NCBI GenBank assembly: GCA_032358255.1
Contig: JAULBX010025053.1
Location: 215,249 to 279,248, forward strand
Direction: 5' to 3'
DNA length: 64,000 nt
Origin: Heterotrichella gracilis
Lineage: Eukaryota; Sar; Xanthophyceae; Tribonematales; Xanthonemataceae
Shown here: in pieces, positions 20,890-34,100 of the stretch
How positions within the stretch are numbered: position 1 is the first letter of the stretch
Layout of the letters: every line of letters starts with the position of its first letter
Made by a program: the position numbers and the translations under genes
The notes under the pieces: generated by a model
Database searches by the model: none
Told to the model about the DNA's origin: nothing
What the model saw: the letters and a program-made list of their open reading frames with translations, nothing else

Positions 20890-22746
20890 ATGGCGCCGTG
20901 GGCCTTGTTATCCTTCCTGATCTCACTCTTGGTTCTCTCAAACCACCTGTACAACGATGCTGCTATGGGCACTGCGGCAGCTTGCCCCCTAGAATATGAC
21001 CCGATCAGCCTGGACAGCGTGGAGAGGCAGGGGGTGAAACCTTACATCCTAGGTGGGCCCCGTCGTCCTGTATGCAGCACCTGCAGCAACAGTACACTGT
21101 GGACCAACTTTTGCCGCTTCGGAGCTGGAAAGCAGCAAGGACCCACCTGCAGCAAGGAGCTGCAGTCGCAGGTACGTCAGGATTGGAAGAGGCTGTGACA
21201 TGCATGATCTGGGAAGGGGGTTGTTGCCCTCAGCTCCTGGGGACCTCCCAGACGCAAAATTGCCACAGGGTTCTTTGTCAACCACCTAGCACTTTTTTCC
21301 AGTAAGTGGGCAGCTTGTGATTGCGTGCATGCATATAGTTCCAATGCATATAGTTCCACGCCATGCACGACTCCCGGGGGTTGGGAACCGCCTCGCCCCC
21401 AAGTAGCCATGGCTGTCCTGAACGCGGAGGGCTGTTATGGTATTATATGCTATTGTTGCATACATAAATACCTCTGAGTCACAGGCAACTGGTCTGCGCA
21501 GATGTTGGAAGACTTTGTGAAGCGGGGGTTCTCATCCCTCCTGGCGCTGTCGCCGTGTGACTTGTGGCACTACATCAAGGGGCGAACGCTGTTCTTTGTG
21601 GGGGACTCGCAGATGCTGGACTTTTACAAAGCGGCTTTCTGCTTCATGATTGAGTTCTGGGTCCTGCCAGACCTGCAGCCTCTGCCCCTGGATGAGGTGT
21701 CAAAGAGGCTGTTCAGCAAGTCTGTCAACCCCTCGTGCGCTGTCCTCATGGGGAACACCAGGATCTGCTACATCAGGAAGGACAAGGGCAAGGAATTGAT
21801 ACAAGACGTGCTGCATCGAACCGCAAGGTACACCATAATTGAAGCATTGCACAAGTGTACATTGCAATTACCATAGGAACCCATCGTACATGTAGTCAGT
21901 GCGTTCTCTGCAGCAGATGGCATAGTATAGGTTATTTTGGCAAGAACCCCAAATACACTGTTGCTGTGCACAGCCTGCCCTGCTGTATTGGTGCCTGGAA
22001 ATGGTATTAAATAATACCTGTTACAAATACCCGGTCCTAGCCACACCAGTCCATGTTTGCTAAGGCATACTCAATGTCACCATGCAGCTCAAAGCACTGA
22101 CTTTTTGTGCCCCCCATGCAGCTTTGCAAAGACATCAGACATCATGGTAGTCAACTTTGGGCTACACCATGGCGTGCCCAGCGAGTATGAGGATGCACTC
22201 ACTGGCTTCAAGCAATTCCACAGGAGGCGCAGGCACAAGCTCCCGTACCTTATCTGGAAGGACACTCCTCCACAGCACTTTGAGTCCGTAGATGGAGAGT
22301 ATCCTGGCGGCTTTCGCCCACCCTTCACATGCAGGCCCATAGCCAACATCACACTGCAGCCCGACCACACCCTGCAGTTGGTGGGAGAAGACGCCGACGA
22401 GCGCACAAAGGCGGTGATCCAAGGGGGATGGCGGAACATCGTGGCGCGCAGGGTGCTGCAAAGGACCAGGATACCCATTATACAGTCATGGAATGAATCA
22501 GCGCAGTTTTGGGAGAACCACAGGGACAACGGGAACGGGTATGAGTGCACACACTTTTGCATGCCCAGTGCGCCACAAGTCTGGGTGTACTACCTACATC
22601 AAACTCTTCGGGAAACCGAGGGACGCTTTAAGCTGCACGTTGCTGGCGCCACTATGCATTCACATGCTGTAGCAATTCGCCGCAGCGGTGCATTGAGGGC
22701 ACAGGGCGCCCTCTTTATCCGACGCCATGCTCCCTCCAGGGAGTAA
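20890..22746 (+). CDS. PC-esterase (PMR5/Cas1p-type SGNH acyl-esterase/acetyltransferase)
   Basis: Three exons (20890-21171, 21502-21827, 22122-22746) join in phase to 410 residues ending in TAA. Residues 4-20 are a signal anchor, suggesting a Golgi type II membrane protein. The GDS block is TLFFVGDSQMLDFY with the nucleophile near Ser130. VNFGLHHGVP matches the conserved Gly/His block of the family. The C-terminal block is YECTHFCMPSAPQVW, with the catalytic His near residue 347. In the family this block is DxxH (DCSHWC or similar), so Glu replaces the catalytic Asp here. Relatives O-acetylate cell-wall polysaccharides (TBL) or sialic acid (CASD1), so a polysaccharide O-acetylation role is inferred, with the substrate unknown. 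Confidence 0.8.
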
Positions 22747-23038
22747 TACTAGTTCCATTGAACGCGTGATCAACTATGCTGCGTTAGCTGGGGCGTATTC
22801 AATTGCCTTGTTTACATGAATGGTTACCGTTATATATATGTAGGTGATGGGAGGGGGGGGGGGTGCCAGATTTGGAAAACCTATCACTGATGTGGCATGC
22901 AGTACGTTGTTGCCAATTTTTGTACCATATTCAATTAATACACCAGTGGTATGCCATAGCAGTGCTTTGAACACTAGGATCCATACAACCACTAGGAACG
23001 TTTACCAATTTGTTGGGCCGTGGTATACAGTACAACCG

Positions 23039-23043
23039 TGTAA
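23039..23043 (+). terminator. Candidate polyadenylation signal TGTAA (PC-esterase)
   Basis: TGTAA lies 293 bases after the PC-esterase stop, a typical chlorophyte 3' UTR length. Confidence 0.45.
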
Positions 23044-24268
23044 GGGTTGAACTGTTGTTGAGCTCCACAATACTGCAGTGGACAAGGCATTACTAATTAT
23101 TTATTCAAGTACAAGTGATTACACCCAGATCTGTCCCAGACAAATAACTCCATCTTAGGATCATTTGAAGTAGCTTTAGGTCTATCCAGAGCCCTCAAAT
23201 CTGTGATGTCATGGCAGGGTGGCAACGAGGCCTGCAGGGCGCCTGATGTTTTGCTATAGTATATTATGCTTTTTTTTGCTGAGTCAGACCACATTTTTGT
23301 GGTATTTCTTATTTATTACTAATCTAGTATCTATAGGTACGTACAGTAATTGCAGTCATGAGACTTGCAGCTGCAGATCTAGGCACTTATCTAGATACTC
23401 GATCTGAGAACCGTGTCGGCAGCTGTTTTAAACTAGGCATGACATAGTACCATTGGCAACCATTCAACAGTTGTTGCTAGTAGCTGAACATTATGATTGT
23501 GAACGAATATGAATATCCAGGCATGCATTGACATCTTCACGAGTTCTTGGCGGCACTGAGTGAGTCACCCTTGGGGTAATCAATATCAAATTTGGCAAAT
23601 TATGCCCAGGGCCCAGGCAGTGCCCACATTGAATGGCAGAAAATTAGAATACTGCTGCCTGGCGGCCACGTCGGCTGAGCGGGGCCCTGAGGGGTTACTC
23701 ACAGACTATTGAAGTTGGCAAGGTTACGCTAGATAAAAAGGTCCTCTAAATTAGCTGTGCATGTTGTTGTGGGACTGCTGCTGCACAGCTTGGAAACATA
23801 AAAAAAAAATATTCTCATCAAAGAAAAGCTGTGCACAAGTCATACTGTAAGTCAGACAGACATGGTGAAACACATTATCAGGTTTGTGATGCTCAACTGT
23901 GTAACAGGTTTAACTATAGTTTGATTTGAAAAGAACCAGTGCTTGTTCCAATGACCGCGAGATTGGCACAAGAATCCAAATCTCAGTGCAGCTCGTGGTC
24001 ATGTCATGCACGCCGGCATAAAATGCTACTCTTGTCCTATATGTCATTGGCGATATGGCATTGAATGCCACTGAGTGGATGCCATTGTAAAACGGTAAGC
24101 TCATAGCTTGAGATGAACAGCAAAGAAGTTGTAATTGAGATAAATTGCCACACAGTAATATGTCACAGCATACCAGCTGCTACGACCTCTACAGCATATA
24201 TCGCTCTCCTCCCAGCCAAGCCATTGGCATCACACATGGCCGTATGAATCCTGCTTTGCTGCCTCCAG

Positions 24269-24670
24269 TACAGCAACGCAACACGCCAGCCGTGCGCTCT
24301 TGCCCAAACGCCAGGCGTGCACCGTCATGCAGATCCCCTTGCCCTGCTGCTCCCCAGCGGACCCGGCTCCAGCAACAACAACGAGGTTGGTGCTTGGTCC
24401 GATTCGGCTGTGCCAATGTCGAAACAGGGTGTGGCAATGCAAGGCCGGTCGTTGTTCCTGTCGACAGCACAGACACAGTAAGCCTCTCCAAATGATTGCC
24501 AGGACCTGTCGTATGCTCAGGTTGGAACAAGAATTACTATCATGACATGACATCATGACAGGCACAGTGCTCATCAAGTGGATTTGGGCACGAATCAATT
24601 GCAAGCCAGGGGTGATGCTCCCTGCTGTGTGCGTGCATTGCCTGAAGTTGCGACTCCCAACCAATGCTAG
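24269..24670 (+). CDS. Weak candidate: two-exon 3' end of an unknown gene
   Basis: An open stretch at 24269-24477, read from TAC after a CCTCCAG acceptor, ends at a GTAAGC donor with two bases left over. A second exon at 24562-24670, after a TGACAG acceptor, continues that frame and ends in TAG. The product would include QYSNATRQPCALAQTP and SNNNEVGAWSDSAVPMSKQG, with ordinary amino-acid balance. No start exon or family is recognisable, and another frame of the first stretch is also open. It could be chance. Confidence 0.2.
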
Positions 24671-25366
24671 ACAAAGCTGCATTGGTAGTCAGGATGGTAA
24701 TGCCATCAGGTGGTTGGTGCCATTGCCTGCAGCAGCTCATTGCAATGGCATCCTAGTGCACAACACAGCCCATAAGCCCTTTTAGTCTCTACTGGCGGCA
24801 ACCCGTATGAACCCATGTCTGGACGCCATAAACCCCTGGCAAAATGAGGCCTTCAAAAGAAGGGCGTGCATGATGTGGTCTGCATGTGCATTGGCAATGG
24901 CAGGTGCTCCATGGCATGGTGGTGGGCGTGACCCAATTGTGACTTGTGCAGCACACCTGAACAGCCATAGTGTCATCAGTGAGTGATCCGGACTTGGGAC
25001 ATGGCGCCAAGGGTGTGGCCCTGCCAACAGCTCCTTCTGCCTGTCATGATCCTCCTCATACCAGCTGCAACCACACCAAATGCTGAGTGGCATGGGATAT
25101 GACCCATGCGCCGCATGGCCATGCATTTTGCAATCATGGAAATATCCGTAGCAGAATTGAGCACGGACAACAGCTGGGACAGTGGACATTGCATGCCAAG
25201 CATTTAGTTAAACATACATGTGCCTTCCACTATGCAGTGTGTCTATAGCAAGTCACACATAGTCATAGACAAGCCGAGGAAGGCATAAACAATATGGTTG
25301 ATACTGACATGCCTCAAAAAAATGACCCACCACCAACAGCATGAGGCATGAGGCGGCATGCCTCAC

Positions 25367-27496
25367 TTACTCTGCATCAGTCAGCCACACTCCTGGCTGC
25401 TTTTCATTTGCCCAGCCCAATGTTGAGCTCAGGTCCCAGTACCACAGAACGCTGTTCTCTGCTCTGCCAACCAACACATCACCGTCTGTGGATAACGACA
25501 TTCCCTGGTGGAGAGAATCCACCACTGCTGGCATGGTTGGGCGCATCTCAGCAGCCAACAGGCTGGTCAGTGGCCGCTCCTCATACACTGTAAGGCTCAT
25601 GTACCTGCAAACCACATGAAGCATTAACCACCATGGACCAGGGTTTGGTAGCCAAGCAGCACCTGGTGGCAAAGACGATTGAGCACTCCGGTCAACAGCG
25701 CAGAGACCGGTGATGAGTTCGCGCCAGGCAGGGTGATCAGTGTTGTTCAAAGACTGACTGTTTGTCCACTGCCAGCTACATGCATCTAGGCAGCAATTTC
25801 TCAAGTACAGAAATGATGGTTTCCTTCTGAGGATGTTATGCAGCAATACCTACCAGCAGTAGCTGAATGGGACATAGACAGAATCGTGTGGCATGAACCA
25901 TTATATCGATTGTGAATGTAGCAGACAATGCTTGCAAGCCTCTGCAATGGCCTCTGCAATAACCAGATGCCGACACCAGCTGCATCGCAACTCCACTTGC
26001 AACATGCAGCCCACATGGACAGTTGCACGCCACTTGCCTGAGGTCCCACACCGACAGCGGCGTGCCTGCGTGGCTGGTGAAAACATAGTGCTGCTTGGCA
26101 GTGCAGATGCCAGGGTACATGCTGCGGTGGTTGGTGCTGTACCGCTGCGCCATGTGGCACCCCTGGCGCAGGTCGAACACGCAGATGGAAGCCGCGCGCA
26201 TTTTGCTCTTGTGGAAACACAGGAACGAGATGCCGGCATTATAACAATCCTGGCAGCATTCTGCGGGGCCAAGGCGCTTGAATCAGATTGGTCACAGATG
26301 CTGCAGCAGGGCAGCATGCCCACCATCCTAGCCCATGATCATCTGCAATGATGCATGCAGCAACATTCGAAATGACGGGAGTTCAATTACATAGTTGAGG
26401 GACCAAAGGCCAGTTACTGGCAGGTTTAAGGCTGTGCATGGGGGTATTTTTGTGGCACCCGCGCCAGCCACACCATGTTCCCTCACTGACCTGCGTGTAC
26501 CCCCCCTGCAACAACCTCGTTCCCTGCCCCAAGTGATCTGAAGCACACAAGGTTGTAGCTGTCCAGGATCTCCTGTGCGTGCCCTGCCTCCTGCTGAGCC
26601 TGCACATCCCACACCCTCAACACTGCGGGCATCTGCGGTACCGGATCCAGACATCTGGGGTCGTTGAGAGTGATCAGTTTCCCCTGCTGTGGGACGTACT
26701 GCATATCCGTCAGGGGTGCTCTGCGAGAGGATGTATCATCAAGGGCGTTGCTGTAAACAGATTGCAAATACTGTGATGTCCGCTAACACCACCCGCAAGC
26801 AGATATTGTGTTCACTGAACCAAAGTATTAAATTGAATAAAGCAACTGAACACAAGCCTCCGCTCCGCTGATGCTTGTGAACCACTTGTGCCCATACAAC
26901 CTGGCTCACCTTGCCGCCTCCAAAACTGCTCTGTGTACCCTGCATTGCTCTGCCTGTGAAGCAAACTCTGTAGGTTTCAGGATATCCAGTGCGCCATCAA
27001 GGCCCCCAGCTGCCAGGTGTCCGTTTCCAAGGTTGCAAACTGAGAAGTAGGCTTCTCCCTCAGAGGCTTTTACCACGCCCACTCGCCGAGGAGGCTCCCC
27101 AGGTGCCCTCTCAAAACCCTCCAGCCCAGTGGGTGTGGTGACCCATATTGAACAACCGCTGTGACCATCAGAGGCTGAGGTTTGGTGTAGGTCGTAGCTT
27201 GTGGTGCCAAAGGGATCCTGTGCGCGGACCTCAAAACTTGCAAAGTCTGGCGATTGCCTCCACCCGTTAGTGCTGCCATACAGCCCTTGCCAGTCCACCC
27301 TTTGTCCTTGTTGCGCTAAGGCTGTGTTGCAACAGTGCCAGCGCGAGACGCAGAGGTTTTCCCACAGCTCTGAGCTTGAGGTAACAGAGTGGCACAAACG
27401 GGACGCACAACCTAGGTGTACAAGGGACTTTGCATCAAGGAACTTGCAACAGTGCAGTAGTAAGTCTTCACTAAGTGAGTGGAACCCAGAGTCCAT
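25367..27496 (-). CDS. F-box protein with WD40 repeats
   Basis: Four exons on the minus strand (26910-27496, 26491-26750, 26038-26260, 25367-25604) give 435 residues ending in TAA. Residues 4-50 form an F-box (FHSLSEDLLLHCCKFLDAKS, then LVHLGCASRLCHSV and LWENLCVSRW), which would bind Skp1 in an SCF ubiquitin ligase. The remainder contains WD-type repeats, visible as AVLRVWDVQ, TPLSVWDLR and VLWYWDLS. These usually fold into a propeller that recruits substrate. The third intron starts with GC instead of GT (CAG|GCAAGT, 26036-26037 on the plus strand); the nearby GT would leave the wrong phase. The gene diverges from GCP6 with 651 bases between start codons. The substrate is unknown. Confidence 0.8.
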
Positions 27497-28147
27497 TGCG
27501 CCTTGACGTGAAGGCCTCGAGGGCGGTGTTACCAACGTTGCCGTAGTTTGGGTTATATAAAACCCAGTTGAGCCTCAATGTATGGCGGGATCAGAGATCA
27601 CCCACATCAAATATAACCCAGGTGAGCCTCCAGGCGACTTCAACGCCCTTATATTCCGCTTATGCATGCCAATCTATATATATGCATGCATATGTTGCTG
27701 GCACTCGAGTGGAACCCCAAAACTTTGCAAAAGCCAGTGCATGGATATGTGATATGCACCGGTTGTACAACTCCGGGTCCAGCTGTTGCTATTCGCTACT
27801 CTTTAAATAGCTATTCTCTGACGGCCAATCAGAATAGTCCAATTGTGCACACAACTTTGAGCCGAAAATTGAATCCCTGCCGATGCATGCCCACTTGGCG
27901 TTTTGCCTATGTGCCCTTTTGTGTGTGTGTTTTAGCGGGTGGTTAAGAGCACAACTATTTCCAACACAGGATGGCATGGCATCAACCTAGTTGAAGTGGT
28001 ACCCTGGTGAATATCCTCTGCAATAAGTCATCAGCTCACAGACTGGCCTTTTTCCTCCCAGACCCACGCTGTATCATAGCTCAAGCTGATTTTGGTCCCT
28101 AAACAGGAGTTTTCTATTGACATGGGTGCTGCATACGGAATGTGAAG
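27497..28147. promoter_or_regulatory. Shared upstream region of the F-box and GCP6 genes
   Basis: This is 651 bases between divergent start codons. The first 150 bases next to the F-box start keep CpG; the rest is AT-rich, with TATATATGCATGCATA at about 27677. No gene is visible. I cannot place transcription starts. Confidence 0.5.
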
Positions 28148-31100
28148 ATGGAAACGAGGCACTTGTCCGTGCCTTCACTGGTGTACCAGCTGGTTGAAAA
28201 GTTGGCAGCAAATGCACAGGTGGAGGTCTCAGAATCACTGCAGAAGCTTGCAGTGAGCAAGTCATTTGAGGTTCTGTTAGACCTTGGCGCGGAGGTAATT
28301 GTGGTTTGTGCCGCTTGGTGCCCATCACCTTCACCGGGTCATCAATTATGTTTATCATGGATGGATACCGGGTTGTCAAGGTTGATACACCTGATTCTGT
28401 AGGAGAAATTTTATTCGTCATTGCACGGAAACCGCTCTGATCAGAACAAAGGAAGCATATGCAAGGTACGCAGTTTGCTGATGCCAGTGACATCAAGTCA
28501 CTATATATCAAGATGGCGCCATCAGCATGTAGCATAGCCACAAGATGTACGTGGGTTGTCAACGCTCATCACACTATTTACAGGTGCTTCATACACAAAA
28601 GGATGATAGCCACTTGCAAAGGCTTCTTGGCTTGATCACCGAACTCGAAAGGTATGCGTTCACTGGTATGGCCTCACTGCCTGTTCCCAATAACCAAACT
28701 CCTACCCTAGACCTGCAAGCACTGGACCCTATACATTCAACCTTGTTATGCGGTTCTGCAGCCAGCAGCATGTCTGGTTGGAGCTGCCTGCCGTGCAACT
28801 GCAGGCGCACACCCAGGGATTTGCAGTCCCCCTGCAAGAAAAGGATGCCCTGCTCTCCTTCTTGCTGCTCCTCAAGGTACAGAACATACTCTTCAGCTCC
28901 TCGTTTGTACAATTGTGGAACCCCAGGTATATGCTATACTTAGTCGTTCATTTAATCAGTTGTGAAACCCATCTCACCATTGTTGTGTTTCAGAACCCTC
29001 CACCGGACGTTGCTCCTCGGCAGCCTGATCCCAGGACCGGTAGCACAACCACAGATGGGGCCATGGGCAGTGCGGAGGTTACAAACTCTTTTAAACAGCA
29101 GGATATGCTTGATGCGTTTCCCAGCCTACCGCATGCAATCGATTTTGGGAGCAGCCAGGTACGTGAAGGGATGAGCAGGAAGCAGCCAAGGTGGAGTTGC
29201 AGAATAAATAATGTATAAGCAGCTCACTGCATGTGCGATTGCTTCTTGCCGTCGTTTTGACGGGTTTATCACATGCCTTGATGCAGGCATGCGCCGCACA
29301 GATGGACAATGTGCCATGCTGGACGGACACAAATGCAGTCACTGGCAGCCAAGCGGGCAGTTACAAGCATGGCCCCCACCCTGCTGCTACCAGAGGGCAC
29401 GCCTCAGTTCAAAGCACAGCACTGGAACCTGCCACAGCTGCAGCCATGGATGCTTTGCCTGGTTCTGGGACACTATTTGGAGCCCAGTTGCTGAGCACCC
29501 GGGAGCCTGGTGTGGGCGCTGTGCGGGGGGCAGGGCTGGAACCTCCCAGCAGCTCTGAAAAGCAAGGACAGGATTTAGCTGATGGGGACTTGTCAGATCC
29601 TGTTGTACCGTATGATGCAGACCTCCTGCAGCTCATCCTGCTGGCGCTCCAGGTACAGCATCTGCTATCTTTGCATGCATTGTATGCGGGCTCTTTACAC
29701 CGTCGCCGGATACCGTCTAGGCGCTGCTGGGCAAATCTGATTGTGAGTCTATGTCGTGGCATGTGACAAAAAATCATCTCCATTAAAAACAATGGTGACT
29801 GACTCCATGTATATTCACACCTGACTCAGTGTATTTTCATACCAGGGAGTGCGGCAAGCAGTTTCCAAGCTGCAAGCCATTCAGGAAGCGACAGATGGCG
29901 TGACAGTGACGTGCCTGCACAGCATGCTGACAGATGTACTGGCGGCTGCTGAGCTGCACATGCGCCTCGATGTGTTCGTGTCCGCTCAAGGCGTGCTGGC
30001 AGGGTACGCCATGGGCTATGGGGTCTATAACCACTGTGCTTGCTATGTGGCGTGGTGCAGCTGGGATGCGTGCACTGTCGCCACTCAATTGTGTGTCTTG
30101 TACATGCACAGTACCCTACTTGCACTGTGGCGCATGGCAGCAGAGCGCAATTGAGGCTGTATTCGCAAACTCATTGCAGTACCCACTGACCATATCTCCG
30201 TCATTACCCAGGGTGCAAGGCCACCCCGCAGCACACCCAAAGGTCATGAATTCCCCATACACAGGGTGGATTCCGACCCCACAACCCATGCCTTTGTGGC
30301 AGCCATCAGCCAGCTGCTTCGGCTCCAGGACGCAGCTGTGCAGGCCATTCCTGCGGCGGTGTTCAAGCGCAGGCAGCAGGAGGCGCTGCTGGGTGACCTG
30401 GCACAGTGGACCAGGCTGCCGCGGTTCCCTGTAGAGGCGGCTCACCAGCCCATCTCTCTGCTCGAAGTGCTTCTCCACACCCGCAGGTTGGGATTTGAAC
30501 AATGGTTGAAGTGCATGGCATGGCCTGCTTAATTGCACCAGGCTAGTACCTGTGCAAATGACACACGTGTCTAGTCCTAGGATTACATCGGTTGTGACTG
30601 CTATATGCACCATTGCTGCTCTCCTGGCCATTGGAATTGGCAAGCTATGTATGTATGTTAGGCATGCACCTCATACCATATACCTGCCCTATATATTCTA
30701 GAAATCAAATTGTTTGGATTTGAAAGGTCAAATGGCTCTGCATTCAGTGCGTGGATGGCGCGAGCTGCTCCGCGCGCACCGCATGTACCCGGATTTCCCC
30801 CAAAATCTGCCTATGCCAATCTGCCTATTGTGCAGGCTGGCTGAGCAGGTGCAGTGGATGGCTGAGCTGTGTGCGTGCCTTCCTGCATATGCCAGCGATG
30901 ACAGCGATGATGGCAATGATGGCAACATGAGTAAGTGCACCATACAGTTGGAGGTAATATTAGCTACGTGCACAAAATTACGCGACGCATCGGTAAATGC
31001 GCGTTGCTCAGCAACCCTAATCCCTAAAAGCTGGGCCTCATTGTCCTGTGATGTCCCAAGGTTTATTCTCATGACAGGTGGAAGGCTTCCTTGTTGGTCC

Positions 31101-34100
31101 ACGCCCTGCTGTCGACCTGTGCCAGCACCTGCCATATGCCCCCTAGACTCTCCACAATATACCCAACACACCAAAACCCGACAAGGCAAACCAGGGAATC
31201 CTAGTAGCTGAGCCACTGCCCCGCAGGCCCCTCTTTGTGGCAGGTGGACGGCTTCCCCGTTGGCCCCCACCTGCTCTCCTCCCTGTACCAGCACCTGCTG
31301 TATGCCACCAACGAGGAGCACCTGCTGCTGCGCTACCTGTTCAGCGCATGCATGCGGCCCTACGTGGTGCACATGCGCTCCTGGCTGTACACGTGTGAGA
31401 GCATGCACGCGGGCTGGGCGCAGGCAGGCGCTGGCGAGGGCTGGCTGGCGCAGCAGGTGCGGGTTGGTTGAAACTGAATCCAATTGCGCCCGGCGCAGCA
31501 AGTGCAGGTTGTCCCTGATGCAACTGGTGCAACTTGCTCGCAGTGGAATGAATTTGTGTCGTCACCGCAATCAGGCACGCACTTAACCCACTGTGTGCAT
31601 TGCAGCATCACAGCCAGATGAGCGGATATGTGTAATGCTCTGAACTTGATTTGGCTGCGCAGGACCATCCCACTCCCCTGCCCGCCTTTTTGGCCCACCT
31701 CCAGCAGCAATTTGACCGAGCTGGCGCCCAACTGAGGGTGTTGGCCCGCCTCAATCTGCCCTGCGTCACCTCCATGTTGACCAAGATGGCGCAGCTGGCC
31801 CGTGAGGAGAGCACAGCAGTGCAGGCTGTGGAGCGGGGCAGCTGCCAAGGAGGCGCTGCACATGTCAGGCGCAGGTTGGACCACGGCGTAGTCGGCAAGG
31901 CTTCTGTGGGTGGGCTGGACTGCCCACTGGTCTACACTGCCAGTGCTCTAGAGGAGGTGAGATGGGACACATGCTGCTGCACACACAAAAATGCACAATT
32001 TTAATAGTTCTCCCCTTGCCATTACACCTCCCATCAGAAAATCGTCTTAATTGTTCCGCATGGCTATCGGTCCATATGAAATTCAGACTTACGTGTACTG
32101 CTATTGCAGGTGCGCCAGGTGTTGGGCGACGTGTGTCAGGCACAGGATGAGGTGGTGCAGCGCATGCCCCGCCAGCTGGCAGCAGCACGTGAGCGCCACC
32201 TGGCACAGGTGCATGCTGAGGTGGCACAGCGCAAGCAGCAGCTGGCAGCGGCCAGGTGGGCATGCAATTGGTTGGCTGTGAGCATGCAGTCTGATCTTTT
32301 GCACCACGCGTGAACAACGCGTACGCCAGCCGCTGTCACAGCCGCTGTGCTGCTTTTGGAGGACGCCATGCGCGCACCTCCAGGCATGCGCTTACCCCGT
32401 GAACATAATTACTCCCCCTTGACTCAAGTGATGTGTTAGTGCAGCAAAGCTGTGTGTCAGAGGTGTATCACATTCCCACATTGCACATGGGTGTGGTTAA
32501 TTTCTGCAACAATACAAACTGTCTCAAGTTGGCTCCTGCATGACTGGACAAAATCCTGACGATGTCCAACACTGTGGCATGTAGGGAAACCCAGGCTGCG
32601 CACGCAGCCGCAGTGCAGGCGGAGACCGCTGAGGCCCAGGCTGTGATGCGCAAGGAGCTGCTGCAGCAGATCCATGACGTGCAGCAGGAGCGGGTGGTGC
32701 GCAAGGAGCAGCGCATAAGGTAAGTGATGGGCATGCGGCATGTGGCTGCTCCCAGCTGCAGTAAGACCATGTGCCTGCTCTCTGCTGCAGTCAGACCATG
32801 TCAGACCACCTCTGCTGGGTTCACTGTGTTACTTGATGGTTTGCTATGCACTCGTTGCTTCAAAGGTGTTAACCCTGTCTTGTGACAATGGAACAATGTG
32901 TGTGGTTTTTGCAGGGAGGAGCGTGAGGTGCTGTTGGATCAAGCCAGGCGGGAGCGGGACATCCTTGCGCAGGAGCTGGGTCGATCCATATCAGCTGCAC
33001 AGGCGGCGCTGCAGGCAGGTGGCGGGGCGGCGCAGCCCGAGGCTACAGAAGAGATGCAGCCCAATCAGGGTGATGACCTGGATGCCAGCAGCCAGATGGA
33101 ACTGGAGGCGGCGAGCATGGACCCTCCTGTAGAGTTTTCTGGTGAGGAGGAGGCAGCCATCCCGCATGAAAGCGCAAATGGCGAGAACCCTACTGTCAGC
33201 TTAGTGGAGTCCATTGTGGAGGGAGAGCATGCGCACAGCCAGAGCTCCCAATGGATTACATCAGAGGCGCATCAAGCTGCAAGAGGCGATGCGGGCGGTG
33301 GTGCCCCTTCCAGCAGCCTTACAGCAGACACACTTCCAGGGCACCATGTGGTTGAGAGTGGGTCAGACACGAGGGAGGGGGTCATGCTTGACAGGCTGGG
33401 GAGTGAGGCAGATGCAGCACCTTTGGGCGGTGCTCCAGACTCATGGGTGTCAGCAGCAGCTGCAGGGCTTGGGGACACAGGCTCTGACCCTCTTGAGGGT
33501 AACGCAGGTGATGCAAACTGCCATGCAGAGGGTGCCTCTCTGCAGCAACCATCGGCAGATGGCGGTTTACACGCGGCTTGGGTGCAGCAGAAGTCAAAGA
33601 GCAGCAGCAGTGCAGGCGATGCACCTGCGCCGCTTCAAGCGGTAATCGACAGCTGCTTGGCGCACGGCATCAGATCCCAGTACCACAGGATTAGCCGCGC
33701 ATGCCTGGAGGTATTCCTGCATGAGCTCCACCTGGAACAGCATTGGCAGGCAGTGCAGAGGTACTTCTTCCTCGGGGCAGCTGACTGGGCAACTGGCCTG
33801 GTGGCGGCCATCAGCCAGCACGCCGCGCGGCTGCGGCCCTTGGATGACAGGGTTTTGCAAGGGTTTCTGGAAGACGCGGTCAAGGTGGGTTTGCAATGTT
33901 GTAGCTCATTCGGGACTAGTGTGCACATGTGACACAGTTTTTGCCAAAATGCTTGTCTAGGGCATGTGTGCAATTGCGATGTATTTATATACAAACAAAT
34001 GACAACACATATCAGGTCTACTCACCACATTACTGTGCTGTATTGTCAGGGTTCCAGTCTGGAGCATGACACATTCGCGCCCATGTTCACCTTGCGGATG

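Larger units (their letters stand above)
22747..25366. other. Convergent intergenic region
   Basis: This lies between the stops of the PC-esterase (+) and F-box (-) genes. It holds both 3' UTRs, an 11-G run at 22853-22863, and a TGTAA at 23039. Between about 23.1 and 24.1 kb I see AT-rich DNA with no coding signal. A weak two-exon candidate at 24269-24670 is listed separately. Confidence 0.5.
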
